Shown here: piece after piece, positions 8,997 to 17,687 of the stretch
Layout of the letters: every line of letters starts with the position of its first letter
How positions within the stretch are numbered: the stretch's first letter is position 1
Origin: MWDV01 sp002070715
GTDB taxonomy: Bacteria; Verrucomicrobiota; Verrucomicrobiia; Limisphaerales; MWDV01
NCBI GenBank assembly: GCA_035411585.1
Contig: DAONTI010000018.1
Location: 21,626-85,625, forward strand
Length of the DNA: 64,000 bases
Reading direction: 5' to 3'
Translations under genes and position numbers: made by a program
The notes under the pieces: generated by a model
What the model was told of the DNA's origin: nothing
Databases searched by the model: none
The model's input: the letters and a program-made list of their open reading frames with translations, nothing else

Positions 8997-11627
8997 ATGC
9001 CCGTTCGCATTTACGATATCGCAAAGAGACTTGGCCTGCAGAACAAGGAAGTTCTGAGCGCGGCCAAGGATATGGGCATTACTGCCGCCAGAGTCGCCAG
9101 CAGCACCCTCGATAAAATCACCGCGGAATACTTCGAAGACGAACTCCGCAAAATTTTCGCCGACCGCATCGCCGCCGCGAGTCCGCCTGCTCCACCCGCC
9201 GCCGAACCCGCGACGGCTGAACCGCCGGCGGCACCTCCCGCGCCGCTCCCGGCCACGCCCATTAGCACCGAACCGCCACCCGCCATTCCGGCGCCAGCCG
9301 TCGAAGTGGTGCCGGCCGTTGAAGTGGCACCGCCTCCGCCCGGGCCGGAGGTCTCAGAACCCGCGGTAACACCGATTCTTGAAGTCGCCGCCGCCGCTCC
9401 GGTTGTTGAGCCCCCGTCCGAAGTATCGCCAACCCCGGCCATCGAACCAGTGGCGCCAACCACGATGGTGGCCGAACCAGCCGTGCCGGCAGAGGCGGCC
9501 GAATCCGCCGCGCCCGTGGCGCCACCGCCGATCCCGCCAGTGCCGGCAACCCCGCCCCCGCCGCCGACTCCCGGATTGGGCGATCGGGTGGGATTCATTG
9601 ATCTGCCCAAGCGGCCAACACCGCGGGCGAAGGAAAAATCCGCCGGACGGACCACTCCCGGTCGCAGTGGCGTCGCCCGCCCCGAAGCGGGCCGCGGGCG
9701 GGTGGAAACCCGGGGAGAAAGCCGCGTTGCGTCGCTGCCCGCCCGCCCCGGCGCTCCGGCCGGGCGCAATCAAGTCGCGCGTCCCGAACCAAAACCCGCC
9801 GCGCCAGCCACGCCCAAATGGGTGGCGCCGACCACCGGCGAAATAATCACGCTCAAGCCGCCGATCGCCGTTCGGGCCCTGGCCGAAAAGCTCAACCAAA
9901 AACCGTTCAAGATCATCGCCGACCTCATGGAATTGGGCGTGTTTGCCAACGTCAACCAGACGATGGACGAAACCACGGCCAAACGGGTGTGCGCGAAATA
10001 CGGTTACCGATTTGAACTGGAAAAACGGGATCGCGGACAGGCGCTGGTGGTGACGCGCCGGACCGAGGACGTGGATGTCGAAGACAAGCCGGAGGACCTG
10101 AAACCGCGCGCCCCCGTGGTCACCATCATGGGGCATGTGGACCACGGCAAGACCACCCTGCTCGACAGCATCCGCAAATCGAACGTGGTGGCCGGCGAAT
10201 CCGGCGGCATCACCCAGCACATTGGCGCCTACACGATTTCCTTCCCCCATCCGGAACGCAAAAAAGAACTGGCACAAATCACGTTCCTCGATACACCGGG
10301 GCATGCCGCCTTCAGCGCGATGCGCGCCCGGGGAGCGAACGTCACAGACATCGTCGTGCTGGTGGTGGCGGCCAACGATGGTGTCATGCCGCAAACTCTG
10401 GAAGCCTTGAACCACGCCAAGGCCGCCCAGGTGCCGATCATTGTGGCCGTCAACAAAGTGGATCACCCGGCCGCCAACGCGCTGAAAGTCCGCCAACAAC
10501 TTCAGGACCGCGGGTTGGTGCCGGACGACTGGGGTGGGGACTCGATTTTCGTGGATTGCTCCGCCCTCACCAAACAGGGGGTGGACAAGCTGCTCGACAT
10601 GATCCTGCTGCAGGCGGACCTGTTGGAATTGAAGGCAAATCCCAACCGCGCGGCGCAGGGCAACGTCATTGAATCCGGCCGGGAACCGGGCGGCACAACC
10701 GTCACCGTTCTGGTGCGTAAAGGCACGCTCCGGGTGGGCGACGCCGTCATTTGCGGACCGTGCCACGGCAAAGTGCGGGCGTTGGTCAATGAAGAGGGCA
10801 AGCGGCTCAAGGAAGCCGGTCCTTCCGTGGCGGTTAAAATGCTTGGCTTGAACGGCGTGCCCGAGGCCGGCTCGGAGTTCAACGTCATGAAGGACGAAAA
10901 AGCCGCCCGGGCTCTGGCGGAACAACGTCAGATGGAAGCGCGGGCCCAGGCTTTGGAAGCCAAGAAAGCCGGCGTCACCCTCGAAACCCTCTTTGACACG
11001 CTGGACGCCCAGCACAGCAAAGTCCTCAAACTGGTGGTCAAGACGGACACCCAGGGATCGGAGGAAGCCATTGTGGACGCGCTGAAGAAAATCGAGTCCG
11101 ACAAGGTATCGCTCGAAGTCATTCACAGCGCCGTGGGCACCATCAACGAATCCGATGTTTCGCTGGCCTCGGCGTCCCACGCGGTGATTCTCGGGTTCCA
11201 CACCCGCATTGACACCGGCGTGGGGGAAGCCGCCAAACGGGAAGGGGTGCAAATCAAGTTGTACACCATCATTTACGAACTGATTGACGAGGTGAAAGAA
11301 GCCATGGCGGGCCTGCTGGAACCCATCGTGCGCGAGATCGTCACCGGTGCGGCGGAAGTCAAACAAATCTTCCAACTGTCCAAGGGCGCGCCCGTGGCCG
11401 GCTGCGCCGTCAACAATGGCCGCATTGTCCGCGGCAAGATTCGCGTCCGTCGGCGCAAGGAGTTGATTTACGAAGGAGTGACCCAGTCCCTGCGCCGGTT
11501 TCAAGACGAGGTCAACGAAGTCCGGGCCGGCATGGAATGCGGTATTCGGATCGAGGGCTTCGGCGATTTTCAGGTGGGCGATGTGCTCGAATGTTACCTC
11601 GTGGAGAAAGTCGCCCAGAAACTCTGA
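8997..11627 (+). CDS. infB: Translation initiation factor IF-2
   Basis: An 876-residue IF-2. The N-terminal helical subdomain (MPVRIYDIAKRLGLQNKEVL) is followed by a long Ala/Pro-rich linker (about 60-200), an Arg/Gly-rich stretch (205-265) and a second IF2-N module (IAVRALAEKLNQKPFKIIADLMELG). The GTPase domain has G1 GHVDHGKT at 379-386, G3 DTPGHAAFSAMRARGA, and G4 NKVD. Domains II to IV follow, ending with the fMet-tRNA-binding region GDVLECYLVEKVAQKL. It places initiator tRNA on the 30S subunit and drives subunit joining. It lies 85 bp after nusA and 54 bp before rbfA. The linker is longer and more Pro-rich than in Escherichia coli. Confidence 0.97.
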   Translation: MPVRIYDIAKRLGLQNKEVLSAAKDMGITAARVASSTLDKITAEYFEDELRKIFADRIAAASPPAPPAAEPATAEPPAAPPAPLPATPISTEPPPAIPAPAVEVVPAVEVAPPPPGPEVSEPAVTPILEVAAAAPVVEPPSEVSPTPAIEPVAPTTMVAEPAVPAEAAESAAPVAPPPIPPVPATPPPPPTPGLGDRVGFIDLPKRPTPRAKEKSAGRTTPGRSGVARPEAGRGRVETRGESRVASLPARPGAPAGRNQVARPEPKPAAPATPKWVAPTTGEIITLKPPIAVRALAEKLNQKPFKIIADLMELGVFANVNQTMDETTAKRVCAKYGYRFELEKRDRGQALVVTRRTEDVDVEDKPEDLKPRAPVVTIMGHVDHGKTTLLDSIRKSNVVAGESGGITQHIGAYTISFPHPERKKELAQITFLDTPGHAAFSAMRARGANVTDIVVLVVAANDGVMPQTLEALNHAKAAQVPIIVAVNKVDHPAANALKVRQQLQDRGLVPDDWGGDSIFVDCSALTKQGVDKLLDMILLQADLLELKANPNRAAQGNVIESGREPGGTTVTVLVRKGTLRVGDAVICGPCHGKVRALVNEEGKRLKEAGPSVAVKMLGLNGVPEAGSEFNVMKDEKAARALAEQRQMEARAQALEAKKAGVTLETLFDTLDAQHSKVLKLVVKTDTQGSEEAIVDALKKIESDKVSLEVIHSAVGTINESDVSLASASHAVILGFHTRIDTGVGEAAKREGVQIKLYTIIYELIDEVKEAMAGLLEPIVREIVTGAAEVKQIFQLSKGAPVAGCAVNNGRIVRGKIRVRRRKELIYEGVTQSLRRFQDEVNEVRAGMECGIRIEGFGDFQVGDVLECYLVEKVAQKL

Positions 11628-11681
11628 GGCGGCAGTCTGACGGCCCGGGGACCGGTTTTAATCATGCAGGATTGATCCAAG

Positions 11682-12044
11682 ATGCCTTCCCATCGAATCC
11701 AGCGCGTGCGCGAACTGCTCAAGCGGGAGATCGGCAACGTCATCCGTCGCGAAATCCCGGCGGAGGAGGCGGGTCTGGTCTCGGTCAATGACGTGGACGT
11801 GGCGGGCGATCTGCGTTCGGCGCTGGTGTTCATCAGTATCTTGGGCGGACCGGATCAACAGAAGCGCGGCATCGCGTTGCTTGAAGAAAACCGGGGGCGC
11901 ATCCAACACCTGGTCGCGCGCTCGGTGGTGCTCAAATACTTTCCCACACTGAAATTTGTCCTGGACGATTCGGTGGTCCGCGGGAATCGCGTCCTGCAGA
12001 TCATCGAAGAATTGGAACGCGCCCAGCCGTCGCCCGCGGAGTGA
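11682..12044 (+). CDS. rbfA: Ribosome-binding factor A
   Basis: A 120-residue single-KH-fold protein starting MPSHRIQRVRELLKREIGNVI, with VNDVDVAGDLRSALVFISILG and LKYFPTLKFVLDDSVVRGNRV, the standard RbfA landmarks (the LKxxPxLxFxxDxS motif near the end). It helps mature 16S rRNA in the 30S subunit. It sits after infB, as in most bacteria. The nrnA-like gene begins at its stop codon (TGATG), so the two are probably translated in a coupled way. Confidence 0.95.
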   Translation: MPSHRIQRVRELLKREIGNVIRREIPAEEAGLVSVNDVDVAGDLRSALVFISILGGPDQQKRGIALLEENRGRIQHLVARSVVLKYFPTLKFVLDDSVVRGNRVLQIIEELERAQPSPAE

Positions 12045-13033
12045 TGCCGGTGAAATCGCACCCCAAGATCATTCAGCGGATTCTCGAAGTGCTGCGCGGC
12101 AGCCAGAGCGTCTGCGTGGTCGGCCATGTGCGGCCGGACGGGGATTGCATCGGTTCGCAACTGGCCTTGACGCTGGCCTTGCGGGCTGAAGGCCGGCGGG
12201 TCACCTGTTGGAACGAGGATGTCGTGCCGCAGAAATACCGGTTTCTGGATCCCGAAGGCCTGATCCAACCACCCCGGGCCGGCCAGCGTTTTGATTGTGT
12301 TGTCGCCGCCGATGCCGCCAGTTTCGAGCGGCTGGGCCGCGCCGGCGAATGCCTGGGCGAACGCCAGACCTTGATCAACATTGATCATCATCCCTGCAAC
12401 ACCCGGTTTGGCGACATCAACTGGGTGGCCGCCAACCAACCTTCCACCGGAGAATTGATCTATCGTCTGCTTCGCGCCGCCCGCTGGCCCATCACCCCGC
12501 GCATTGCCGATTGCCTGTTCACGGCCATCTCCACGGACACCGGTTCGTTCCAATACCCCTCCACGCGGCCTTCCACCTATCACGTGGCCGGGGAACTGGT
12601 CGCCCGCGGCGCCAATCTGACCCAGATTTGCCACGAGGTGTATCAATCATTTCCCCTGCCCCGCGCGCGTTTGCTGAAGCGGTTGTACAGCCGCTTCCGG
12701 CTCACCGATAAAAACCGCATCGCCTATTGCTGGTTGAACAAAGCCGACTTCGCGCGCACCGGCGCGGACAGCGCGGATTCCGAGGGTTTGATTGATCACA
12801 TCCGGGCCATCGAACCCGTGGTGGTCGCCTGTGTGTTTGAGGAAGTGGACCCCCAATGGACGCGCGTCAGTTTCCGCTCGAAAAGCGACCAGGTGAACGT
12901 CAATAAAATCGCCGCGCAGTTTGGCGGGGGCGGGCATGCCGCCGCGGCCGGCGCCCGCATTGAAGGCACTCCCCTGGCGACCCGCCGGCGCGTCATCGCC
13001 GCCATCAAGCTCGCCTTGAAAGCGCTGCCCTGA
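12044..13033 (+). CDS. nrnA: DHH-family phosphoesterase, NrnA type (oligoribonuclease / pAp phosphatase)
   Basis: A 329-residue DHH/DHHA1 protein. Motif I HVRPDGDCIGSQ, motif II around VAADAASFERLG, the DHH motif NIDHHPCNTRFGD, and motif IV TAISTDTGSFQYPSTRP supply the metal ligands. The C-terminal DHHA1 domain shows FGGGGHAAAAGARIEG, the substrate-binding GGGH loop. The family degrades short RNA oligomers and dephosphorylates 3'-phosphoadenosine-5'-phosphate. The ATG at 12044 overlaps the last base of the rbfA stop; a GTG at 12041 is an alternative. Placement between rbfA and truB is common in many bacteria. Confidence 0.93.
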   Translation: MPVKSHPKIIQRILEVLRGSQSVCVVGHVRPDGDCIGSQLALTLALRAEGRRVTCWNEDVVPQKYRFLDPEGLIQPPRAGQRFDCVVAADAASFERLGRAGECLGERQTLINIDHHPCNTRFGDINWVAANQPSTGELIYRLLRAARWPITPRIADCLFTAISTDTGSFQYPSTRPSTYHVAGELVARGANLTQICHEVYQSFPLPRARLLKRLYSRFRLTDKNRIAYCWLNKADFARTGADSADSEGLIDHIRAIEPVVVACVFEEVDPQWTRVSFRSKSDQVNVNKIAAQFGGGGHAAAAGARIEGTPLATRRRVIAAIKLALKALP

Positions 13034-13039
13034 TTCCGC

Positions 13040-13762
13040 ATGCAACCCTTTGCCGCCCTCGACGGAGCCTTGTTGATTGACAAGCCCTCCGGCCCGACTT
13101 CCCACGATGTGGTCGCCGCGGTCCGGCGCCAATTCCGCCTGCCCAAGGTCGGCCATTGCGGCACGTTGGACCCGAACGCAACCGGCCTGCTGGTGCTCGT
13201 GCTCGGCCGCGGCACCAAGCTCTCGGAAAAGCTCATGGCCGATGACAAATTGTACGCGGGCCGCATCCAGTTCGGCGTCAGCACGGACAGTCACGACGCC
13301 GACGGCGAAATCACGGCCACCCTGCCGGTGCCGTTGTTGACGCTCGATGAATTAAACGGGCTGGCGGCGGAATTTGTCGGCGACCACATGCAAACACCCC
13401 CGATGGTGTCGGCGGTGAAAAAGGATGGCGTGCCGTTGTATAAACTCGCCCGCAAAGGTGTGGAAGTACAGCGCGAACCCCGGCTGGTGCACATTTACCG
13501 GTTTCGCTTTTCCAGTTACGCCGACTCCGTGGGTCATTTTGAACTGGCCTGCACCAAGGGCACCTACGTGCGGAGCGTGGCCCATGAGCTGGGGCAGAAG
13601 GTTGGTTGCGGTGCGCATTTGGCCGCCTTGCGCCGCGTCAGCTCCGGCAAATTTAACGTGGCCAACGCGCTACCGCTGGACGCGGTGTTGAAGCTCACCA
13701 CGGCGGAATTGGAAAAGCGGGTGATCCCGTTCTTGAAACTGGCCGCGGGGAACTCCGGTTGA
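13040..13762 (+). CDS. truB: tRNA pseudouridine(55) synthase TruB
   Basis: A 240-residue TruB. KPSGPTSHDVV is family motif I and HCGTLDPNATGLL holds the catalytic Asp44. Later landmarks are QTPPMVSAVKKDGVPLYKLARKG and CTKGTYVRSVAHELGQKVGCGAHLAALRR. It turns U55 of the tRNA T-loop into pseudouridine. It is short compared with the 300-residue forms because it lacks a full C-terminal PUA domain. It begins 6 bp after nrnA. Confidence 0.95.
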   Translation: MQPFAALDGALLIDKPSGPTSHDVVAAVRRQFRLPKVGHCGTLDPNATGLLVLVLGRGTKLSEKLMADDKLYAGRIQFGVSTDSHDADGEITATLPVPLLTLDELNGLAAEFVGDHMQTPPMVSAVKKDGVPLYKLARKGVEVQREPRLVHIYRFRFSSYADSVGHFELACTKGTYVRSVAHELGQKVGCGAHLAALRRVSSGKFNVANALPLDAVLKLTTAELEKRVIPFLKLAAGNSG

Positions 13763-13807
13763 ACGGCCCGCCGCCCGCGCGCTTCGGGTTTCACCATTCA
13801 CGCGCCG

Positions 13808-14731
13808 ATGAAAATCTTCCACACCGCCCGCGACCTGAAGCCCCGCTCGCAACCGGTCTGCCTGGCCATGGGTTTTTTTGACGGCGTGCATCTGGGGCAT
13901 CAACAAATCATCCGGCAGACCCTCGCGGACGCCCGCCAACACCAAGCACTAGCGCTGGTGCTGACCTTCGACCGGCATCCAAACGTCGTGGTCGCGCCCG
14001 ACCGCGTGCCCCCGCTGATATATTCGCTTTCGCAAAAACTAGAAACCTTGGACGCCCTCGGCGTGGACGCCGTGTTGCTGCTGCACTTTGACCGGCCTCT
14101 CAGCCGGCAAAGCGGAGAAACATTCGTGCGCCGGTTGGTGCGCGACCTTGATCCGTTGCACAGCGTTTGCGTGGGCCGCAATTTTCTGTTCGGCCACGAA
14201 CGGCGCGGCAACGTCGCCTCGCTCAAGCATTGGGGGGATCGTTGGGGATTCCACGTTCACGCCATCCCCGGCGTCTCCCTAGAGGGCCGCGTGGTCAGTA
14301 GCACCCGCATTCGTCAGGCGATTCAAGCCGGGGATTTGGCAACGGCCAGCCGGCTGCTGGGCCGCCCGTATGCGTTGCGCGGCGAAGTCGTGCGGGGCGA
14401 TGGCATGGGACGGAAGCTTGGCTTTCCGACCTGCAACTTGGACACCACCGGACGGGTATTGCCTCCGTCGGGTGTGTACGTGGCGCAGGCGAACATGCGC
14501 GGCCGGTCGTATCGCGCGCTGCTCAATCTGGGCGTGCGCCCCACCGTGAACCCCACCGCATCCCAACGCCGCGTGGAGGTTCATCTGCTGGATGAACAGG
14601 GTGATTTCTACGGTGAGGAACTGGAGGTGATCTTCGGTCCCAAGCTGCGCGACGAACAGCGGTTCCCCTCGCTCGCGGCGTTGCAGCGCCAGATTGCGCG
14701 GGATATTACCCAGGCCCGCGAGCGCGGCTGA
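13808..14731 (+). CDS. ribF: Bifunctional riboflavin kinase / FAD synthetase
   Basis: A 307-residue RibF. The N-terminal nucleotidyltransferase domain has MGFFDGVHLGHQ (the GxHxGH-like motif) and FSSTRIR-type VVSSTRIRQAI. The C-terminal flavokinase domain has GDGMGRKLGFPTCNLD (binding ATP and riboflavin) and PPSGVYVAQ, then the catalytic region PTVNP...VEVHLLD. It makes FMN and FAD. It follows truB by 45 bp, the usual order of the truB-ribF pair. A rpsO gene, often next in line, is not present. Confidence 0.95.
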   Translation: MKIFHTARDLKPRSQPVCLAMGFFDGVHLGHQQIIRQTLADARQHQALALVLTFDRHPNVVVAPDRVPPLIYSLSQKLETLDALGVDAVLLLHFDRPLSRQSGETFVRRLVRDLDPLHSVCVGRNFLFGHERRGNVASLKHWGDRWGFHVHAIPGVSLEGRVVSSTRIRQAIQAGDLATASRLLGRPYALRGEVVRGDGMGRKLGFPTCNLDTTGRVLPPSGVYVAQANMRGRSYRALLNLGVRPTVNPTASQRRVEVHLLDEQGDFYGEELEVIFGPKLRDEQRFPSLAALQRQIARDITQARERG

Positions 14732-14792
14732 GACGCGCCCGCCGCCCGCGCCATGCCTCCTCCCGTCGCGCGCGCCATTTCTGAATGCGGGG

Positions 14793-14821
14793 TTGCGCGC
14801 CCGCGGTACATTCACTAGGTT
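14793..14821 (+). promoter_or_regulatory. Candidate promoter of ilvE
   Basis: TTGCGC (about 14793-14798), a 17-bp spacer and TAGGTT (14816-14821) lie just before the ATG at 14836. Transcription from it would leave a leader of only about eight bases. The -10 resembles those suggested for nusA and infB. Prediction only. Confidence 0.3.
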
Positions 14822-14835
14822 GCGGGCGTACGGGT

Positions 14836-15702
14836 ATGAGAGTTTACATCGACGGGAAATATTACGACGAGGCCAAGGCCAAAATCTCGGTGTTCGACCA
14901 TGGGTTGCTCTATGGCGACGGCATTTTCGAAGGCATTCGCGCCTATCACGGTCGGGTGTTCAAACTCCAGGAGCACGTGGACCGGTTGTATCACTCGGCC
15001 AAAGCGCTGTTGCTCACCATTCCCATGTCGCCCCCCGAAATGATGCGGGCCGTGGTGGCGACCTGTCGGAAAAACCGGCTGCGCAACGGGTATATCCGGC
15101 TCGTGGTCACGCGGGGCGTGGGCACGTTGGGGTTGAATCCCAACCGCTGCAAACAAGGTTCGGTCATCATCATCGCTGGACAAATTCAACTTTATCCGGA
15201 GGCCTATTACCGGAACGGCTTGGCGATCGTCACCGTTCCCACCGTCCGCAATCTGCACAGCGCGCTCAATCCGGCCATCAAATCGCTCAATTACCTCAAC
15301 AACATTCTGGCCAAAATCGAGGCCAACAACGCGGGGGTGGAGGAAGCCGTCATGCTCAACGCGGAGGGTTATGTGGCCGAATGCACCGGCGATAATCTGT
15401 TCATCGTCCGGGACGATGAGGTCCTGACGCCGCCCCTCGCCGCCGGCGCGTTGTACGGCATCACCCGGCGCGTGGTGATGGAACTGGCCGAGGAGGCGGG
15501 CTGGCGCGTCCGGGAACCCAATTTAACCCGTTATGATTTGTTCAACGCGAGCGAGTGTTTCCTCACCGGCACCGGGGCCGAGATTGTTCCGGTGGTGAAG
15601 ATTGACGGGCGCGTCATTGGTTCGGGCAAACCCGGCCCCGTCACCCGCCAACTGATGGAGCGGTATCATGCGTTGACCCGTGTGTCCGGCGAACCCATTT
15701 GA
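14836..15702 (+). CDS. ilvE: Branched-chain-amino-acid aminotransferase (class IV)
   Basis: A 288-residue fold-type IV PLP enzyme. The start MRVYIDGKYYDEAKAKISVFDHGLLYGDGIFEGIRAY is the usual N-terminus of the archaeal/bacterial IlvE type; the frame opens 17 codons earlier without support. The PLP lysine is in IKSLNYLNNILAKIEANNAG, and the phosphate site in ECTGDNLFIV and FLTGTGAEIVPV. It makes leucine, isoleucine and valine from their oxoacids. A D-amino-acid or aminodeoxychorismate lyase role is less likely given the LNYLNN segment. Confidence 0.92.
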   Translation: MRVYIDGKYYDEAKAKISVFDHGLLYGDGIFEGIRAYHGRVFKLQEHVDRLYHSAKALLLTIPMSPPEMMRAVVATCRKNRLRNGYIRLVVTRGVGTLGLNPNRCKQGSVIIIAGQIQLYPEAYYRNGLAIVTVPTVRNLHSALNPAIKSLNYLNNILAKIEANNAGVEEAVMLNAEGYVAECTGDNLFIVRDDEVLTPPLAAGALYGITRRVVMELAEEAGWRVREPNLTRYDLFNASECFLTGTGAEIVPVVKIDGRVIGSGKPGPVTRQLMERYHALTRVSGEPI

Positions 15703-15719
15703 CCGGCACCAGCGAATTT

Positions 15720-16244
15720 ATGAAATGTTGCGTCTGCAAAGAACGCGAAGCGACCGTGCATCTGACGCAGATTGCCGGCGACAAGATACAAAAACTGGAT
15801 CTCTGCGAGGAATGCGCCCGGAGCAAGGGAGTCAATGACCCCACCGGATTCTCGCTGGCCGACCTGTTGCTCGGCTTGGGCGCCTCCCAGGAAATGGAAC
15901 AGGCCGCCGCCGCCACCAAAGGCGGGGAATTGAAATGCCCGCGCTGCGGTTTCACCCAGGCGGATTACAAGAAGGCCGGCCGGCTGGGATGCCCCGATTG
16001 TTACCAGACCTTTGCCGAAGGTTTGAAGAGCCTGCTCAAGACCATGCATAAAGGCCCCCGCCACATCGGCAAGGCGCCGGAACAACTCCGACGGCATCTG
16101 GATTTCAAGAGGCATCTGGCCCAGTTGCAGCGTCAGTTGGCCCAGGCCATTGAAACGGAAGACTTCGAGCAAGCCGCGGTCCTGCGCGACGAAATCAAAC
16201 ACTTGACCGCCAAACCCGCGCCAGCGAGCGCGCCCCGGAAATGA
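15720..16244 (+). CDS. mcsA: McsA-like zinc-finger protein with UvrB/UvrC motif
   Basis: A 174-residue protein. Two zinc-binding CxxC pairs lie at the N-terminus (MKCCVCKERE...LCEEC) and two more near residue 70-95 (LKCPRCGF...GCPDCYQTF). A UvrB/UvrC-type helix pair follows at the C-terminus (LQRQLAQAIETEDFEQAAVLRDEI). This is the McsA layout; McsA activates the arginine kinase McsB. A TTG at 15699 overlapping the ilvE stop could be a coupled start; the ATG at 15720 matches the family N-terminus. The stop overlaps the mcsB start by 4 bases (ATGA). Confidence 0.9.
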   Translation: MKCCVCKEREATVHLTQIAGDKIQKLDLCEECARSKGVNDPTGFSLADLLLGLGASQEMEQAAAATKGGELKCPRCGFTQADYKKAGRLGCPDCYQTFAEGLKSLLKTMHKGPRHIGKAPEQLRRHLDFKRHLAQLQRQLAQAIETEDFEQAAVLRDEIKHLTAKPAPASAPRK

Positions 16245-17341
16245 ACATCCACACGTTTTTGGCGCCGCCCGCGGAAACGGCGCGGCGCACGGGTCCGCAC
16301 GACCGGATTGTGCTGTCCAGCCGTGTGCGGCTCGCCCGGAATCTGCGGGATTTCTCCTTTCCCGGCTGGGCCAAAAAAGCGGAGCGGTTGACGGTTGTGG
16401 ATCTCATCCGGCCGGCGGTGGAACAGTTGCCGGAATTGGCGGGCTGTTTTTCGGAGTCCATGGACAAGCTGTCGGCGTTGGACAAACAAATCTTGGTGGA
16501 ACGCCATTTGATCAGCCGGGAACACGCCGCCCGGGGCGCCGGCAGCGCCCTGGCCTTGAACCGCGAGGAAACCCTCTGTGTCATGATCAATGAGGAGGAT
16601 CACTTGCGCATGCAGGCGCTCCGTCCGGGGCTGCAACTCCGCCATGCCTGGGAGGCTGTGGACGCTGTGGATTCCCAGTTGGAGCAAAAACTCAACTACG
16701 CCTTCAGCCTCGAACTGGGTTATCTGACCGCCTGCCCGACCAATCTCGGCACCGGCATCCGCGTCAGCGCCATGCTGCACCTGCCGGGCTTGGTGCTCGC
16801 CGATCAAATCAATGCCATTGTCCAGTCAGTCAGCAAACTGGGGCTGGCGGTGCGCGGGCTTTACGGCGAAGGCAGCGAGGCGCTCGGCAACATTTTCCAG
16901 GTGTCCAACCAACGGACGCTGGGGGAAACGGAACCCGCCATCGTGGAGCGTCTGGAAAAAGTCCTCACGCAGATCATCGAACACGAGGACAACGCCCGGA
17001 CCAACCTGCTGGAGCAACGGCCCAAGATTCTGTTCAACCAGATCGGCCGGGCCTACGGCATCCTGACCAACGCCCACATCATCACCTCCAAGGAAGCCAT
17101 TAACATGCTGTCCTTCATGCGGCTGGGCGCCGATCTGGGCATGTTCCCCGCCACGGCCCGCGCGTTGACGGATGAACTCTTCATTCTCACCCAGCCTGCG
17201 CATTTGCAGCGCTTGCACACGGGCAAACTGTCCGCCGATGAACGCGACCTGGTCCGTGCGGACATGATCCGCGAACGGCTCAAAACCATGGAGCGACCCA
17301 CACCACCACCGCCACCCGCGCCCTCACCCGCCGCCGATTGA
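16241..17341 (+). CDS. mcsB: Protein arginine kinase McsB (ATP:guanido phosphotransferase fold)
   Basis: A 366-residue kinase. It carries VLSSRVRLARNLRDF (nucleotide-binding arginines), VEQLISREH-type RHLISREHAARGAGSALALN, INEEDHLRMQAL and CPTNLGTGIRVSAMLHLPGL, which holds the conserved Cys of the guanido kinase active site. A C-terminal dimerisation part includes ARTNLLEQRP and RAYGILTNAHIITSKEAINMLS. The family phosphorylates arginine residues, marking proteins for ClpCP in Bacillus subtilis. Here it follows mcsA with a 4-base overlap, but neither ctsR nor clpC is next to it. Confidence 0.95.
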   Translation: MNIHTFLAPPAETARRTGPHDRIVLSSRVRLARNLRDFSFPGWAKKAERLTVVDLIRPAVEQLPELAGCFSESMDKLSALDKQILVERHLISREHAARGAGSALALNREETLCVMINEEDHLRMQALRPGLQLRHAWEAVDAVDSQLEQKLNYAFSLELGYLTACPTNLGTGIRVSAMLHLPGLVLADQINAIVQSVSKLGLAVRGLYGEGSEALGNIFQVSNQRTLGETEPAIVERLEKVLTQIIEHEDNARTNLLEQRPKILFNQIGRAYGILTNAHIITSKEAINMLSFMRLGADLGMFPATARALTDELFILTQPAHLQRLHTGKLSADERDLVRADMIRERLKTMERPTPPPPPAPSPAAD

Positions 17342-17345
17342 TCGC

Positions 17346-17633
17346 ATGCCCTCCGAGCCGATTGACATTCAAGCCGTGGCCCATTTGGCGCGCGTGGAGC
17401 TCACCGCCGAGGAGGCGCGCACACTGGGCGGGCAGCTCAACCGGCTGCTCGATTATGTGGCGAAACTGGAGACATTGGACCTGACCGCGGTCGAACCAAC
17501 GGTCCAGGTTTTTCCTCGGACAAATGTCACCCGCCCCGATGCCGTCGAGCCTTCGCTGCCGCACGCAGAGGCTTTGCGCAACGCGCCGGTGGCCGCCGGA
17601 GGATTGTTTGTGGTGCCGAAAATTGTGGAGTGA
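17346..17633 (+). CDS. gatC: Aspartyl/glutamyl-tRNA(Asn/Gln) amidotransferase subunit C
   Basis: A 95-residue GatC. It opens with IDIQAVAHLARVELTAEEARTLGGQLNRLLDYVAKLETLD and continues with VEPTVQVFPRTNVTRPDAVEPSLPHAEALRNAP...GLFVVPKIVE, the standard family pattern. It stabilises GatA in the GatCAB complex, which converts Glu-tRNA(Gln) or Asp-tRNA(Asn) to the amidated form. It starts 4 bp after the mcsB stop. gatA and gatB do not follow; the next gene is on the other strand. Confidence 0.95.
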   Translation: MPSEPIDIQAVAHLARVELTAEEARTLGGQLNRLLDYVAKLETLDLTAVEPTVQVFPRTNVTRPDAVEPSLPHAEALRNAPVAAGGLFVVPKIVE

Positions 17634-17687
17634 TTCCGGGCGGGAGGCGTTTCCAAAATCTGGCGGGATCAAACGCACCGCATCGTT

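Noticed and set aside
8952..9056. Short open frame overlapping the infB start (34 codons, MKAARQHLADAVDKL)
   Set aside because: Could be a leader peptide, but there is no ribosome site and no sign of conservation that I can test.
9354..11504. Open minus-strand frame of 716 codons antisense to infB
   Set aside because: It is His/Arg/Gly-rich with no domain and mirrors the codon bias of infB; the sense frame is a clear IF-2.
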